A stretch of 64,000 bases of DNA from Paracoccaceae bacterium (GCA_020832445.1 JAFIEO010000024.1:62001-126000); one strand, 5' to 3'. Positions 55,315-64,000 are shown, counted from the stretch's first letter. The notes: generated from the letters alone by a model not told the origin. Made by a program: numbers and translations.

Positions 55315-56526
55315 ATGAGCGACGCTTATATCTATGACACCATCCGCACGCCAAGGGGCAAGGGGCGTGCCGATGGCAGCCTGCATGAAGTGACGGCTGT
55401 GCGTCTGTCTGCCTTGGTTCTGAACCATCTGAAATCCCGCAATGATCTGGACACCCGCGCGATTGAGGATCTGATCTGGGGCAATGTCACCCAGGTGGGC
55501 GAACAGGGGGGCTGCCTTGCGCGCACGGCAATTCTTGCATCGGATTTCGACGAACAGGTGCCGGGGCTGGCGATAAACCGCTTTTGTGCATCCGGCATGG
55601 AAGCCGTGAATATTGCCGCAAATCAGGTGCGCGGCGGCGCGGGCATGGCCTATGTCGCAGGCGGGGTCGAGATGATGAGCCGCGTTGCCATGGGGTCTGA
55701 CGGGGCGGCGGTGGCCGTGGATCCGTCTGTCGCGATGGAGCGGCATTTTGTCCCGCAAGGCATTGCGGCCGATATCATCGCCACGCAATACGGGTTCACC
55801 CGCCAAATGGCTGACGAACTGGCCGTTGAAAGCCAGAAACGCGCAGCCAATGCGTGGCAGGACGGGCGTTTTTCGCGTTCGGTCGTGCCGGTCACGGATA
55901 TCAACGGCCTGACCATACTGGAGCGCGATGAATATATGCGCCCTGCAACGGATATGGACAGCCTGTCCGCGTTGAAACCCGCATTCAAGGATATGGGCGA
56001 GGTGATGCCGGGCTTCGACAAGATTGCCTTGATGAAATACCCGCATCTGGAACGGATTGAACATATTCATCATGCAGGCAATTCATCCGGCATTGTTGAC
56101 GGTGCGGCGGGCGTCTTGATCGGCAACAAGGAATTTGGCGAAAAATACGGGCTGAAGCCACGCGCACGCATTCGCGCCACGGCCAAAATCGGCACGGACC
56201 CGACCATCATGCTGACGGGCCCTGTGCCTGTGACCGAGAAAATCCTGCGCGATTCCGGCATGCAGATTTCCGACATTGACCTGTTCGAGGTGAACGAGGC
56301 GTTTGCCGCAGTTGTGCTGCGCTTCATGCAGGCATTTGACGTGGGCAGCGACTGCGTCAACGTCAACGGGGGGGCGATTGCGATGGGCCACCCATTGGGC
56401 GCAACAGGGGCCATGATCATCGGCACGCTGCTGGATGAATTGGAACGCACCGGCAAAGGCACGGGCCTTGCAACGCTGTGCGTTGCTTCCGGCATGGGTG
56501 CTGCCACGATCATCGAGCGCGTGTAA
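55315..56526 (+). CDS. Acetyl-CoA C-acyltransferase (thiolase)
   Basis: 403 residues. The acylated cysteine is in LAINRFCASGMEAVN (residue 91), with VNVNGGAIAMGHPLGATGAMI holding the catalytic histidine and LATLCVASGMGAATIIE the second cysteine. It is the last step of beta-oxidation, cleaving 3-ketoacyl-CoA. The next gene encodes the hydratase/dehydrogenase and starts 14 bases on, so together they make the trifunctional set. The group is FadA/FadI-like rather than the biosynthetic PhaA; that split is by context. Confidence 0.94.
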   Translation: MSDAYIYDTIRTPRGKGRADGSLHEVTAVRLSALVLNHLKSRNDLDTRAIEDLIWGNVTQVGEQGGCLARTAILASDFDEQVPGLAINRFCASGMEAVNIAANQVRGGAGMAYVAGGVEMMSRVAMGSDGAAVAVDPSVAMERHFVPQGIAADIIATQYGFTRQMADELAVESQKRAANAWQDGRFSRSVVPVTDINGLTILERDEYMRPATDMDSLSALKPAFKDMGEVMPGFDKIALMKYPHLERIEHIHHAGNSSGIVDGAAGVLIGNKEFGEKYGLKPRARIRATAKIGTDPTIMLTGPVPVTEKILRDSGMQISDIDLFEVNEAFAAVVLRFMQAFDVGSDCVNVNGGAIAMGHPLGATGAMIIGTLLDELERTGKGTGLATLCVASGMGAATIIERV

Positions 56527-56540
56527 GGGAGGCAAGGAAC

Positions 56541-58736
56541 ATGACCGATTTTAACTATTCCGTAGATGCTGATGGCGTTGCGATCATCACATGGGACATT
56601 CAGGGCAAATCCATGAATGTGCTGTCGCTTGAGGGGTTGGCCGAACTTGAAGCGCATATCGACACTGCGGTTGCGGATGAGGCCGTGAAGGGCGTCATCA
56701 TCACCTCTGCCAAGGCGGATTTTGCAGGTGGCATGGATTTGAATGTCATTGCCAAAATGAAGGACATGGCGGGTGACCAGCCCGAAAAGGGCCTGTTTGA
56801 CGGGATTATGTCGCTGCATCGTTGCCTGCGCAAGATTGAACGCGCGGGCATGGACCCCAAGACCCTGAAGGGGGGCAAGCCGGTTGTAGCGGCCCTGCCG
56901 GGCACCGCGCTGGGCATTGGTCTGGAAATCCCGCTGGCCTGTCACCGTATCATCGCAGCGGATAATCCCAAGGCCAAGATCGGCCTGCCGGAAATCATGG
57001 TCGGCATCTTCCCCGGCGCGGGCGGCACCACGCGGCTGGCGCGCAAGCTGGGTGCGATGGGGGCGGCGCCCTTCTTGCTGGAAGGCAAATTGTCGGACCC
57101 GAAGAAGGCCAAATCGGCGGGCTTGATTGACGAAGTCGTCCCCGCAGGGGAGTTGATGGCGCGCGCGAAGGAATGGGTGCTGGGCGCAAAAGACACCGAT
57201 CTGGTCAAGCCATGGGACGCCAAGGGCTATAAGATGCCCGGCGGTGCGCCTTATCATCCGGCGGGGTTCATGACCTTTGTGGGCGCATCTGCCATGATCA
57301 ATGGCAAAACCCAAGGGGTCTATCCGGCGGCCAAGGCGCTTTTGTCGGCAGTATATGAAGGGGCGATGGTGCCTTTTGACGCCGCCTTGCGGATAGAGGC
57401 GCGCTGGTTCGTGCATGTGCTGATGAACCCCAGTTCCAGCGCGATGATCCGGTCGCTGTTCATCAACAAGGAAGCACTGGAGAAAGGCGCGAATCGTCCC
57501 AAGATCGAGGATGAGAAAGTCCGCAAACTGGGTGTCCTGGGCGCAGGCATGATGGGCGCAGGCATTGCCTATGTCGCCGCCAATGCCGGAATTGACGTGG
57601 TGTTGATCGATGCGCAGCAGGCTGCAGCGGACAAGGGCAAGGCCCATGCCGAGGGTATTCTTGACAAGGGCATGAAGCGCGGCAAGGTGAGTGAGGACAA
57701 GAAGGCCGAGGTGCTGGGGCGCATTGTCGCCACCACCGATTATGACGCGCTGAATGGCTGCGATCTGGTGATCGAGGCGGTGTTCGAGGACCCGAAGGTC
57801 AAGGCCGAGGTGACGGCCAGGGCCGAAGCCGTGCTGCCACAAGACGCGATTTTCGCCACCAACACATCGACCCTGCCGATTTCCGATCTGGCCAAGGCCA
57901 GCGCGCGGCGTGCCCAGTTCATCGGCATCCACTTCTTCAGTCCGGTGGACAAGATGCTGCTGGTGGAAATCATCAAGGGCCGTGAAACCGGCGACCGCGC
58001 TGTGGCCAAGGCGCTGGATTTCGTGCGCCAGATCCGCAAGACTCCGATTGTTGTGAATGACGCGCGGTTTTTCTATGCCAATCGCTGCATTATTCCCTAC
58101 CTGAACGAAGGTATGCGCATGGTGCGCGAAGGGGTGGCGCCCGCGCTGGTGGAAAATGCGGCCAAGCTGATGGGCATGCCGTTGGGACCGCTGCAACTGG
58201 TCGATGAAACATCGCTTGATCTGGGGGCCAAGATTGCCAAGGCCACGCGCGCGGCCATGGGCGAGGCTTATGCCGATGGGGATGTTGATGAGGTGGTGTT
58301 CTGGATGGTCGAACAGGGCCGTTTGGGCCGCAAATCCGCGGCCGGTTTCTACACCTATGATGACAAGGGCAAGCGGCAGGGGTTGTGGCAGGGCGTCGCT
58401 GACCAGTTCCCGCAATCGGGCGATCAGCCTGATGTCATTCAGGTGCAGCACCGCCTGATGTTCGCCCAGGCGCTGGAAGCAGTGCGCGCCCTTGAAGACG
58501 GCGTGCTGGAAGATATCCGCGAAGGGGATGTTGGCGCAATTCTGGGCTGGGGCTTTGCGCCATGGTCGGGCGGGCCGTTTTCATGGCTGGACATGCTGGG
58601 CGCGGAATTCGCAGTGTCCGTGTGCGACGATCTTGAAGCGCGCTTTGGCGCGCGCTTCAAGGCCCCTGATCTGCTGCGCCAGATGGCACAATCGGGGCGC
58701 AGTTTTTATGCAGGCCGCGCTTCAGCCGCTGCATGA
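56541..58736 (+). CDS. 3-hydroxyacyl-CoA dehydrogenase/enoyl-CoA hydratase (FadB/FadJ-like)
   Basis: 731 residues from ATG 56541 (GGGAGG upstream). The N-terminal crotonase domain (residues 1-190) has ADFAGGMDLNVI and the glutamates of the hydratase site (GLEIPLACHRIIAADNPKAKIGLPE). The NAD-binding domain starts at LGVLGAGMMGAGIAYVAANAG (near 331), then FFSPVDKMLLVEIIKG and the C-terminal HCDH domains (GFYTYDDKGKRQG). It performs hydration and oxidation steps of fatty acid breakdown with the thiolase upstream. Its last 31 bases overlap the convergent Hint gene. Confidence 0.95.
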   Translation: MTDFNYSVDADGVAIITWDIQGKSMNVLSLEGLAELEAHIDTAVADEAVKGVIITSAKADFAGGMDLNVIAKMKDMAGDQPEKGLFDGIMSLHRCLRKIERAGMDPKTLKGGKPVVAALPGTALGIGLEIPLACHRIIAADNPKAKIGLPEIMVGIFPGAGGTTRLARKLGAMGAAPFLLEGKLSDPKKAKSAGLIDEVVPAGELMARAKEWVLGAKDTDLVKPWDAKGYKMPGGAPYHPAGFMTFVGASAMINGKTQGVYPAAKALLSAVYEGAMVPFDAALRIEARWFVHVLMNPSSSAMIRSLFINKEALEKGANRPKIEDEKVRKLGVLGAGMMGAGIAYVAANAGIDVVLIDAQQAAADKGKAHAEGILDKGMKRGKVSEDKKAEVLGRIVATTDYDALNGCDLVIEAVFEDPKVKAEVTARAEAVLPQDAIFATNTSTLPISDLAKASARRAQFIGIHFFSPVDKMLLVEIIKGRETGDRAVAKALDFVRQIRKTPIVVNDARFFYANRCIIPYLNEGMRMVREGVAPALVENAAKLMGMPLGPLQLVDETSLDLGAKIAKATRAAMGEAYADGDVDEVVFWMVEQGRLGRKSAAGFYTYDDKGKRQGLWQGVADQFPQSGDQPDVIQVQHRLMFAQALEAVRALEDGVLEDIREGDVGAILGWGFAPWSGGPFSWLDMLGAEFAVSVCDDLEARFGARFKAPDLLRQMAQSGRSFYAGRASAAA

Positions 58737-59428
58737 TTGTGCCAGGCAGCTTGCGCGGTGGATTCTGCGCAGGCTGCATCCTGTTTCAGGGCATTTGCGA
58801 CCCTTTGCAGTTGCGACAGGCTAAGGCGGGGGGTGTCCAGCGTGCCAATGGCGGCGGCTGCATGCAGGGGCGAAAAATCGCTTTCGGCGCGGGCACTGAC
58901 AAGGGCGGCACCGGCGCAGTGAATCACCTGTTCCGATGCAAAAGTCAGCATGTGAATGCTCAGATCACCCGTGATCGGCGCACGGTGAATGCCGCCATAC
59001 CCTTCCAGCATCAGCGCCTGAATCAGCACAAACGGTTCGCCAAAGTCGAATTCGGCCATGTCTGATTCAACGATAACTTCCTGACAGGGCAGCAGTGATA
59101 TTTGTTTGCGGTTGCCCAGAACACCTGCCGGAATCACCATCATGAATGCTTTATGGGCAGGCAGGCTGGCTTGCGCGATCGTGATCGTGTGATTGGCTTC
59201 GACCCGTTGCATGCCATTGTCGAATGTCAGAACCAGATCGCCGGCCAGAATGGTTTCCACACCACGCCAGCCCGAATCCGTACCGATCAGCGTGCCCGGC
59301 AACAACCCGTCTTCGCGCAGGGCGACATCATAAAGTCCGGCATCCTTGTGCATGGCCGCAGCGATTGCGGGGGCAAAAGCTGACAGACTGCCAATATGTG
59401 CAAGCGCATTGGTTCCTGAATTCAGCAT
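58706..59428 (-). CDS. Hint-domain protein lacking the usual N-terminal cysteine
   Basis: 240 residues. From residue 42 the segment LLPGTLIGTDSGWRGVETILAGDLVLTFDNGMQRVEA is the start of a Hedgehog/intein (Hint) domain as found in many Rhodobacterales proteins. Those normally read C-F-x-x-G-T at the start, where the cysteine does the self-splicing chemistry; here it is LLPGT, with no cysteine or serine. The later block LPAHKAFMMVIPAGVLGN and ALMLEGYGGIHR keep the fold pattern. So it is probably a Hint fold without autoprocessing. AGAGGA precedes the ATG. The gene is convergent with, and overlaps, the FadB-like gene. Confidence 0.75.
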   Translation of the reverse strand: MLNSGTNALAHIGSLSAFAPAIAAAMHKDAGLYDVALREDGLLPGTLIGTDSGWRGVETILAGDLVLTFDNGMQRVEANHTITIAQASLPAHKAFMMVIPAGVLGNRKQISLLPCQEVIVESDMAEFDFGEPFVLIQALMLEGYGGIHRAPITGDLSIHMLTFASEQVIHCAGAALVSARAESDFSPLHAAAAIGTLDTPRLSLSQLQRVANALKQDAACAESTAQAAWHNHAAAEARPA

Positions 59429-59626
59429 TTCGAATCCTCTTTCTGTGTCCGCACTGGTGATGGTGCATTCTGACCTCTGGTAAAGGTTAACCCGTGGTTA
59501 AGGACAGAATCAGGGAAAGAACTGGACATTTTCAAGGCGTGGAATTTTATTTCAATTCAGTTGAATGTTCGATAATTTCATTCAAGGTGTGCAAGGGTTA
59601 CTTGCAATGCGTAGGTAGGAGGGGCG

Positions 59627-61252
59627 ATGGGCTGGCTTGCGGATGAAACCGGACTGGACCGAAACACAGCAAATCATGTGGCCCTGACCCCGTTGTCGCA
59701 TTTGCGGCGCGCGGCAGATGTGTTTGCGGGCCAGGATGCGCTGGTCTATGGAACGACCCGCCGGACATATGCGGAATATGCCCAACGGGTGACACGGCTT
59801 GCGTCCAGTCTGGTGGCACATGGCGTCGCATCAGGTGATGTGGTGGCAACGCTTTTGCCCAATATTCCCGCCCATGCCGAGGCGCATTTTGCCGTACCTG
59901 CCTGCGGGGCGGTGCTGAATGCCATCAACATACGGCTGGATGTGGATACGGTGGCGTATATTCTGGGCCATGGCGCGGCAAAACTTGTGTTGGTGGATAC
60001 CGCGTTGCTGGCGCTGGCCGAAGCTGCCTGCGCGGCGTTGGACAACCCGCCCGTGATTGTCGAGGTGGCCGACACCGAAGCGGGGTTCGCCCCGTCAGGA
60101 CGCCACATCGAGTATGAGGCATTTCTGGATGCAGGCGATCCGCAATTTTCATGGATCATGCCGCAGGATGAATGGGAAAGTATCGCGCTGAACTACACGT
60201 CAGGCACAACTGGTCGGCCCAAGGGCGTGGTCTATCACCATCGCGGCGCGTATCTGTCGACACTCAGCCAGCCGATTTCATGGCGCATGACCTTGTTCCC
60301 ACGGTATCTGACGATTGTGCCGATGTTTCATTGCAATGCATGGTGCCATCCGTGGATGATGCCCGCGCTGGGGGGCTGCATCATCTGCCTGCGGGATGTG
60401 ACGGCTGCGGGCATTTATCACGCGATCAGCGTTGAAAAGGCGACCCATTTCGGCGGCGCGCCCATTGTTTTGCAAACCATCATCACTGCGCGCCCCGAAG
60501 ACAGGTTGCCGTTTGATCATACTGTCGAAGTGTTCACCGCAGGGGCGCCGCCGCCTGCGGCCGTTCTGGCCGCGATTGAACCGCTGGGGTTTAATGTGAC
60601 GCAGGTTTACGGATTGACCGAAACTTATGGTCCCGCAACCGAATGTCTGTGGCATGACGGGTTCGACAGCTTGCGCGGCGATGACCGCGCAGATGTGAAG
60701 GCCCGCACCGGCGTTCTTATGCCCTTTATGGAAGATGTCAGCGTCATACAGCCCGACACCATGACGCCGGTTGCCCGTGACGGGGTTGCTTTGGGTGAAA
60801 TCGTGCATCGCGGCAATGGGGTGATGAAGGGGTATTACAAAAACCCGCAAGCCACCGCCGATGCCTTTCGCAATGGGTATTTCCATTCCGGCGATATCGC
60901 ATTCTGGCATGCGGATGGCTATATCAAGATCGCGGACCGCGCCAAGGACATCATTATTTCAGGTGGCGAGAATGTCAGCTCGGTCGAGGTGGAAGGCGTG
61001 TTGATGAAACATCCCGCAGTCGGGCTGGCCGCGGTTGTTGCCAAACCCGATGAAAAATGGGGCGAGGTTCCCTGCGCCTGCATCGAGGTAAAAGCAGATG
61101 CGCAGGTCAGCGAGCAGGACCTGATCACCTTTTGCCGCGAACGTCTGGCAGGGTTCAAGACACCCAAGCTGGTGGTTTTCATGGAGTTGCCGAAAACGGC
61201 AACCGGCAAGATACAGAAAGGCGATTTGCGCGAATATGTGCGTGCGTTGTGA
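59627..61252 (+). CDS. Medium/long-chain acyl-CoA ligase
   Basis: 541 residues. ANL motifs: [22 protein letters not shown] near residue 189, YGLTETYGPATECLWHDG, and the hinge FHSGDIAFWHADGYIKIADRAKDIIISGGENVSSVEVE, ending with LPKTATGKIQKGDLRE that holds the catalytic lysine. The opening TPLSHLRRAADVFAGQDALVYG is typical of the FadD3/AlkK-type family. It charges a fatty acid with CoA, which would feed the neighbouring beta-oxidation operon. GGAGGGG precedes the ATG. Confidence 0.92.
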   Translation: MGWLADETGLDRNTANHVALTPLSHLRRAADVFAGQDALVYGTTRRTYAEYAQRVTRLASSLVAHGVASGDVVATLLPNIPAHAEAHFAVPACGAVLNAINIRLDVDTVAYILGHGAAKLVLVDTALLALAEAACAALDNPPVIVEVADTEAGFAPSGRHIEYEAFLDAGDPQFSWIMPQDEWESIALNYTSGTTGRPKGVVYHHRGAYLSTLSQPISWRMTLFPRYLTIVPMFHCNAWCHPWMMPALGGCIICLRDVTAAGIYHAISVEKATHFGGAPIVLQTIITARPEDRLPFDHTVEVFTAGAPPPAAVLAAIEPLGFNVTQVYGLTETYGPATECLWHDGFDSLRGDDRADVKARTGVLMPFMEDVSVIQPDTMTPVARDGVALGEIVHRGNGVMKGYYKNPQATADAFRNGYFHSGDIAFWHADGYIKIADRAKDIIISGGENVSSVEVEGVLMKHPAVGLAAVVAKPDEKWGEVPCACIEVKADAQVSEQDLITFCRERLAGFKTPKLVVFMELPKTATGKIQKGDLREYVRAL

Positions 61253-61316
61253 CACGCTGGCCTTGTGTGCGAAGTTGCGTTAAGGTGCCCTCAAAACGGC
61301 AGAGCAGGCAAGCGGC

Positions 61317-62360
61317 ATGACGACCGCGCTTAAGAAATATCATAAGTTAGAAGGCATGGGCCTTTGGTCCGGCGGGGTCGAAGATCAGCGCCGCGAAGTT
61401 GTCGTGTCCTTCGGGGATGCGACACTTGTGATCATGGACAGCCGCAGCATGCATGTTCTGTCGCATTGGTCGCTGGCCGCGATAGAGCGGTTGAACCCCG
61501 GCCAGCGCCCCGCCTTGTTCAGCCCCGATGGCGATGCCAGCGAAGTGCTGGAACTGGATGAAGATCTGCTGATTGACGCGTTGAAAGAACTGCATGCGGC
61601 GCTGGCACCGCCACGCAGCATGTTTGACCGGCTGCGCTTGCCGATCATGGCAGGGTTCAGTCTTGTCATTCTGGGGATTGGTGCGTTTCTGATGCCGCCT
61701 GCATTGGTGGACCATACCGCATCGGTGGTGCCTATGGCCAAGCGCACCGAAATTGCAGATCGCCTGCTGGCCGATCTGGTGCAGACCGGCGCGGTTTCGT
61801 GCCAAAGCGGGCTTGGCACCAGTGCGTTGGGGGTGTTGCAGCGCCGCCTGTTTGACGCGCCTGCGCGGCTGGTCATCATGCGTGGCCTGCCACAGGACAC
61901 CCCGCGCATTCAGCATTTTCCCGGACGGCTGTTCGTGATGGATGCCCGCCTTCTGGATCAGGCCGAAAGTGTGGAGGCCCTTGCCGGTGCCTTCGCGGTG
62001 GCCGGTGTGCGCGCAGCCGCAGATGACCCGCTGCGCCCGCTATTGCGCCATGTCGGGGTGTTGAGCACGTTTCGTCTGCTGACTTCGGGGGAATTACGCG
62101 CCGGTGCCGCGCGCGGCTATGCGCGCTCGGTTCTGAGTGCGCCGCTGGCACCGCCGGATATGGAGGCGGTTCAGTTGCGCTTTGACCGGCTTGACTTGTC
62201 GCTTCGTGTGTTCACCGAAAACCCGGTGCCGCTGGACCCTGCCGCGCAACAGATCGCAGACGCCTTGCGCCCCGATATGGACACGCTGACCCAGCCCGCG
62301 CATGGGGCGCTGCTGAATGATGGCCAATGGGTAAGCCTGTTGAATATATGCGATGGCTGA
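61317..62360 (+). CDS. Single-TM protein, possibly a catalytically dead M48-like protease
   Basis: 347 residues, not a family I can name with confidence. A soluble N-terminus, one membrane segment (LPIMAGFSLVILGIGAFLMPPAL, near residues 108-130), then a soluble C-terminal half. In that half, RIQHFPGRLFVMDARLLDQAESVEALAGAFAVAGVRAA resembles the region just before and at the HExxH zinc site of M48 peptidases, but the two histidines and the glutamate are absent. That suggests a pseudoprotease, by resemblance only. It is probably membrane-bound. It is unlinked to its neighbours except by position. Confidence 0.6.
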   Translation: MTTALKKYHKLEGMGLWSGGVEDQRREVVVSFGDATLVIMDSRSMHVLSHWSLAAIERLNPGQRPALFSPDGDASEVLELDEDLLIDALKELHAALAPPRSMFDRLRLPIMAGFSLVILGIGAFLMPPALVDHTASVVPMAKRTEIADRLLADLVQTGAVSCQSGLGTSALGVLQRRLFDAPARLVIMRGLPQDTPRIQHFPGRLFVMDARLLDQAESVEALAGAFAVAGVRAAADDPLRPLLRHVGVLSTFRLLTSGELRAGAARGYARSVLSAPLAPPDMEAVQLRFDRLDLSLRVFTENPVPLDPAAQQIADALRPDMDTLTQPAHGALLNDGQWVSLLNICDG

Positions 62361-62408
62361 CTGCGGTTCGCCCGCTTGGCAGATGGCGGTGATTTATCGC
62401 CGATTAAG

Positions 62409-62903
62409 TTAATCTGCGCGCCGCACCTGCCATGGTGTATCAAACCAGTGTTCTTGCAGGTTGGGTGTGTCCCCGATCCGGTCGATCACCGCAAACCTGC
62501 CGGGGTGGGCCAGGGGCGTCAGAACCCCGTGCCAGATGTTGCGGTGAAAATTTATACCCTGCGCCCCGTTCGTCACAAAGGCTTGCGGTGTGGCAGGACG
62601 CCCGCCATCATCTTGCGCGACGATCACAAGGAAGGTTTCGCAATGCATGGGAATAAAGGCCTGCGTGCCATCAGGGTGCCGCTCCATCATGTCAAGTTGA
62701 TAGGGCAGGGCGCGGGGCTGTGCGTCAAACAACGAAATTCCGGCCCGCCCGCCACTGCCGAAATCCAGTGCCGCGCGGTCATGGAAACGCCCGCACAGGC
62801 CCTGATTGATCAGTTTATCGGGCGCGCCCTGAATTTCAAGCACATCGCCGAACGGGGCGAATGCAGCTGCGTTTAGCAAGCGTATGGTTATATGTTGCGT
62901 CAT
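62409..62903 (-). CDS. allA: Ureidoglycolate lyase
   Basis: 164 residues, the AllA length. FAPFGDVLEIQG at the N-terminus, LMERHPxGTQAFIPM-type segment (LDMMERHPDGTQAFIPM), and YHRNIWHG-like FHRNIWHGVLTPL are conserved and supply metal ligands. It splits ureidoglycolate to glyoxylate and urea, the last step of allantoin use in this route. It lies 30 bases after the fused puuE-uraD gene on the same strand, forming a urate-catabolism operon. Confidence 0.94.
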   Translation of the reverse strand: MTQHITIRLLNAAAFAPFGDVLEIQGAPDKLINQGLCGRFHDRAALDFGSGGRAGISLFDAQPRALPYQLDMMERHPDGTQAFIPMHCETFLVIVAQDDGGRPATPQAFVTNGAQGINFHRNIWHGVLTPLAHPGRFAVIDRIGDTPNLQEHWFDTPWQVRRAD

Positions 62904-62925
62904 TTCAGGTGGCCGGACCAGATTT

Positions 62926-62947
62926 GAGTATTTTCAGCAAGATGAAG
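62926..62947 (-). repeat. CTTGCCAAAAATACTC motif, copy 6
   Basis: On the minus strand CTTCATCTTGCTGAAAATACTC. It overlaps the last codons and stop of the puuE-uraD gene, and runs into the 30-base gap before allA. Confidence 0.6.
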
Positions 62948-64000
62948 CCAGCATGTCGTTCAGGCGCAATTCTGCAATGCGTTCGACCTGCTGGCAGGCG
63001 GTTGCAAATTCGGTCGCAGTGTCATGCTGAATGCGTGTCTGGAACGCCGCAAGGATTGACGCCTTGGTATTGTCACGCACGGCGATGATGAAGGGAAAGC
63101 CGTGTTTTTCGACATAGGCGGTGTTCAGGTTCTGGAATGTTGCGCGTTCTTCGTCTGTCAGGGCGTCAAGCCCCGCGCTGGCTTGTTCGGTCGTAGACTC
63201 TGGCGTCAGGCGTTTGGCTGCGGCCAGTTTTCCCGCAAGGTCGGGATGGGCGCGCAGGACCTGTAGGCGTTCATCCTTGCCGGCCGCGCGGAAGGCGCGC
63301 GCGAAGGCATTGGCAAGCCCTGTCGCACTGTCATGCGCAGGCCCCAGTTCCAGCGCATGTGCACGTTCTGCAACCCAAGGCGAGTGTTCATAGATACCGC
63401 CAAAACGCGCCACGAAACCTGCGCGATCCAGTGTGCTGGGGCGGGTGCGGCGTTGGTGGGGGTGGATTGTGGCCCAGTGCTGCGCAATATCCATGCGTCG
63501 CGCGAACCACACGCCTTCATGTGCCTGCACATGGTCCAGAAAACGCATCAACCCCGCAATCTTGCCCGGCCGCCCGATCAGGCGGCAATGCAGCCCGATG
63601 GACAGCATTTTGGGCGCGCCTGCGTCCCCTTCGGCATAAAGCACATCGAAGGCATCTTTCAGATAGGATTCAAAATCGCTGCCTGTGACCCAGCCCGGTG
63701 CGGTTGCAAAGCGCATGTCATTGGCTTCCAGCGTGTAGGGCAGGATAAGCTGGTCGCGGTCGCCGAATTCCATCCAGTGCGGCAGATCATCATCATAGGT
63801 GTCTGAAATCCAGTCAAACTGGCCCAACTCCGCTGCCAGCCGCACGGTATTGACCGAACAGCGCCCCGTATACCAGCCGCGCGGGGGCGTGCCCACAGTT
63901 TCGGTGTGCAGGCGAATGGCGTCGTGGATGGCGGCGCGTTCCTGATCCTCGGACATGTCACGGTGCTCGACCCATTTCAGGCCATGGCTGGCAATTTCCC
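62934..64000 (-). CDS. PuuE allantoinase fused to OHCU decarboxylase (UraD), N-terminus cut by window
   Basis: At least 355 residues; the reading frame runs open past base 64000 with EIASHGLKWVEHRD, so the ORF-track Met (MSEDQERAA) is internal. The first part is PuuE, a polysaccharide-deacetylase-fold allantoinase (PPRGWYTGRCSVNTVRLAAELGQFDWISDTYDDDLPHWM). The C-terminal 160 residues are UraD, which decarboxylates OHCU to (S)-allantoin (HSPWVAERAHAL with the catalytic histidine, LRAHPDLAGKLA, FPFIIAVRDNTKASIL). The fusion joins two steps of urate breakdown, with allA next. Confidence 0.93.
   Translation of the reverse strand, partial: EIASHGLKWVEHRDMSEDQERAAIHDAIRLHTETVGTPPRGWYTGRCSVNTVRLAAELGQFDWISDTYDDDLPHWMEFGDRDQLILPYTLEANDMRFATAPGWVTGSDFESYLKDAFDVLYAEGDAGAPKMLSIGLHCRLIGRPGKIAGLMRFLDHVQAHEGVWFARRMDIAQHWATIHPHQRRTRPSTLDRAGFVARFGGIYEHSPWVAERAHALELGPAHDSATGLANAFARAFRAAGKDERLQVLRAHPDLAGKLAAAKRLTPESTTEQASAGLDALTDEERATFQNLNTAYVEKHGFPFIIAVRDNTKASILAAFQTRIQHDTATEFATACQQVERIAELRLNDMLASSC

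Noticed and set aside
56070-58451. 793-codon minus-strand ORF opposite the thiolase and FadB-like genes
   Set aside because: It is a shadow of high-GC coding sequence. The plus-strand proteins are complete known families, and this ORF's translation is His/Arg/Gly-rich with no domain.

Overview
This window looks like an ordinary stretch of chromosome from a Rhodobacterales (Roseobacteraceae/Rhodobacteraceae) alphaproteobacterium. The support is a circularly permuted two-piece tmRNA encoding the tag ANDNRAPVAVAA, a DUF4169 protein, a HIG1-type twin-TM protein, a long UpsM-like mraZ leader, the VC_2705-type acetate symporter locus, a DmdC-like acyl-CoA dehydrogenase operon, and high GC. I cannot name the genus. 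I saw no prophage, transposase, CRISPR array, rRNA or tRNA. The accessory signal is two copies of a structured intergenic repeat of about 230 bp and six copies of a short motif, CTTGCCAAAAATACTC.

Layout. 1-3450: a cut RHH protein, DUF4169, fumC, repeat copy 1, sspB and ssrA (tmRNA beside its ClpXP adaptor). 3575-6791: a MarR regulator divergent from the 5-oxoprolinase operon pxpB-pxpC-pxpA, with a perfect 10-bp palindrome between them. 6792-15425: a long leader with a strong terminator, then the dcw genes mraZ-rsmH-ftsL-ftsI-murE-murF-mraY. The cluster stops there. 15444-19244 is on the other strand: murD-rarD-AIG2-like cyclotransferase-amidoligase, so murD is inverted away from its usual place after mraY.

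19736-29532: an acetate module. It holds acs, adk (recycles the AMP made by Acs), DUF4212 plus a sodium:solute symporter, a cNMP/CBS/DUF294 protein, a two-TM unknown, a lone receiver, and a membrane pseudokinase fused to a DnaQ-type exonuclease. 29608-29838 is repeat copy 2. 29943-35241 (minus): etfB-etfA, a PduO adenosyltransferase, a HIG1 protein, an SDR, and a LuxU/LuxO-like Hpt plus AAA+ response regulator whose GAFTGA and Walker B motifs are degenerate. 35563-39937 (minus): maeB and prpE, with TTTGCAAA boxes between them. ActP-like uptake, Acs, PrpE, MaeB, ETF and the B12 adenosyltransferase together suggest short-chain fatty acid use.

40115-43336: pyrimidine/purine salvage operon cdd-deoB-add-upp. 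Then a SPOR protein, an EamA exporter, a Flp-pilin-like protein, ilvC divergent from two tandem Lrp regulators, DUF952-pyrD, a MATE pump and two hotdog thioesterases. 51980-58736: two tandem MerR regulators leading a beta-oxidation operon (DmdC-like acyl-CoA dehydrogenase, small unknown, thiolase, FadB/J-like protein). Then a degenerate Hint-domain protein, an acyl-CoA ligase, a possible catalytically dead M48-like membrane protein, and urate-catabolism genes allA and a puuE-uraD fusion cut by the window end.

The best candidates for something undescribed are the acetate-locus signalling set (pseudokinase-exonuclease fusion with a lone receiver), the murD-linked amidoligase/cyclotransferase pair, and the Hpt/degenerate AAA+ relay.
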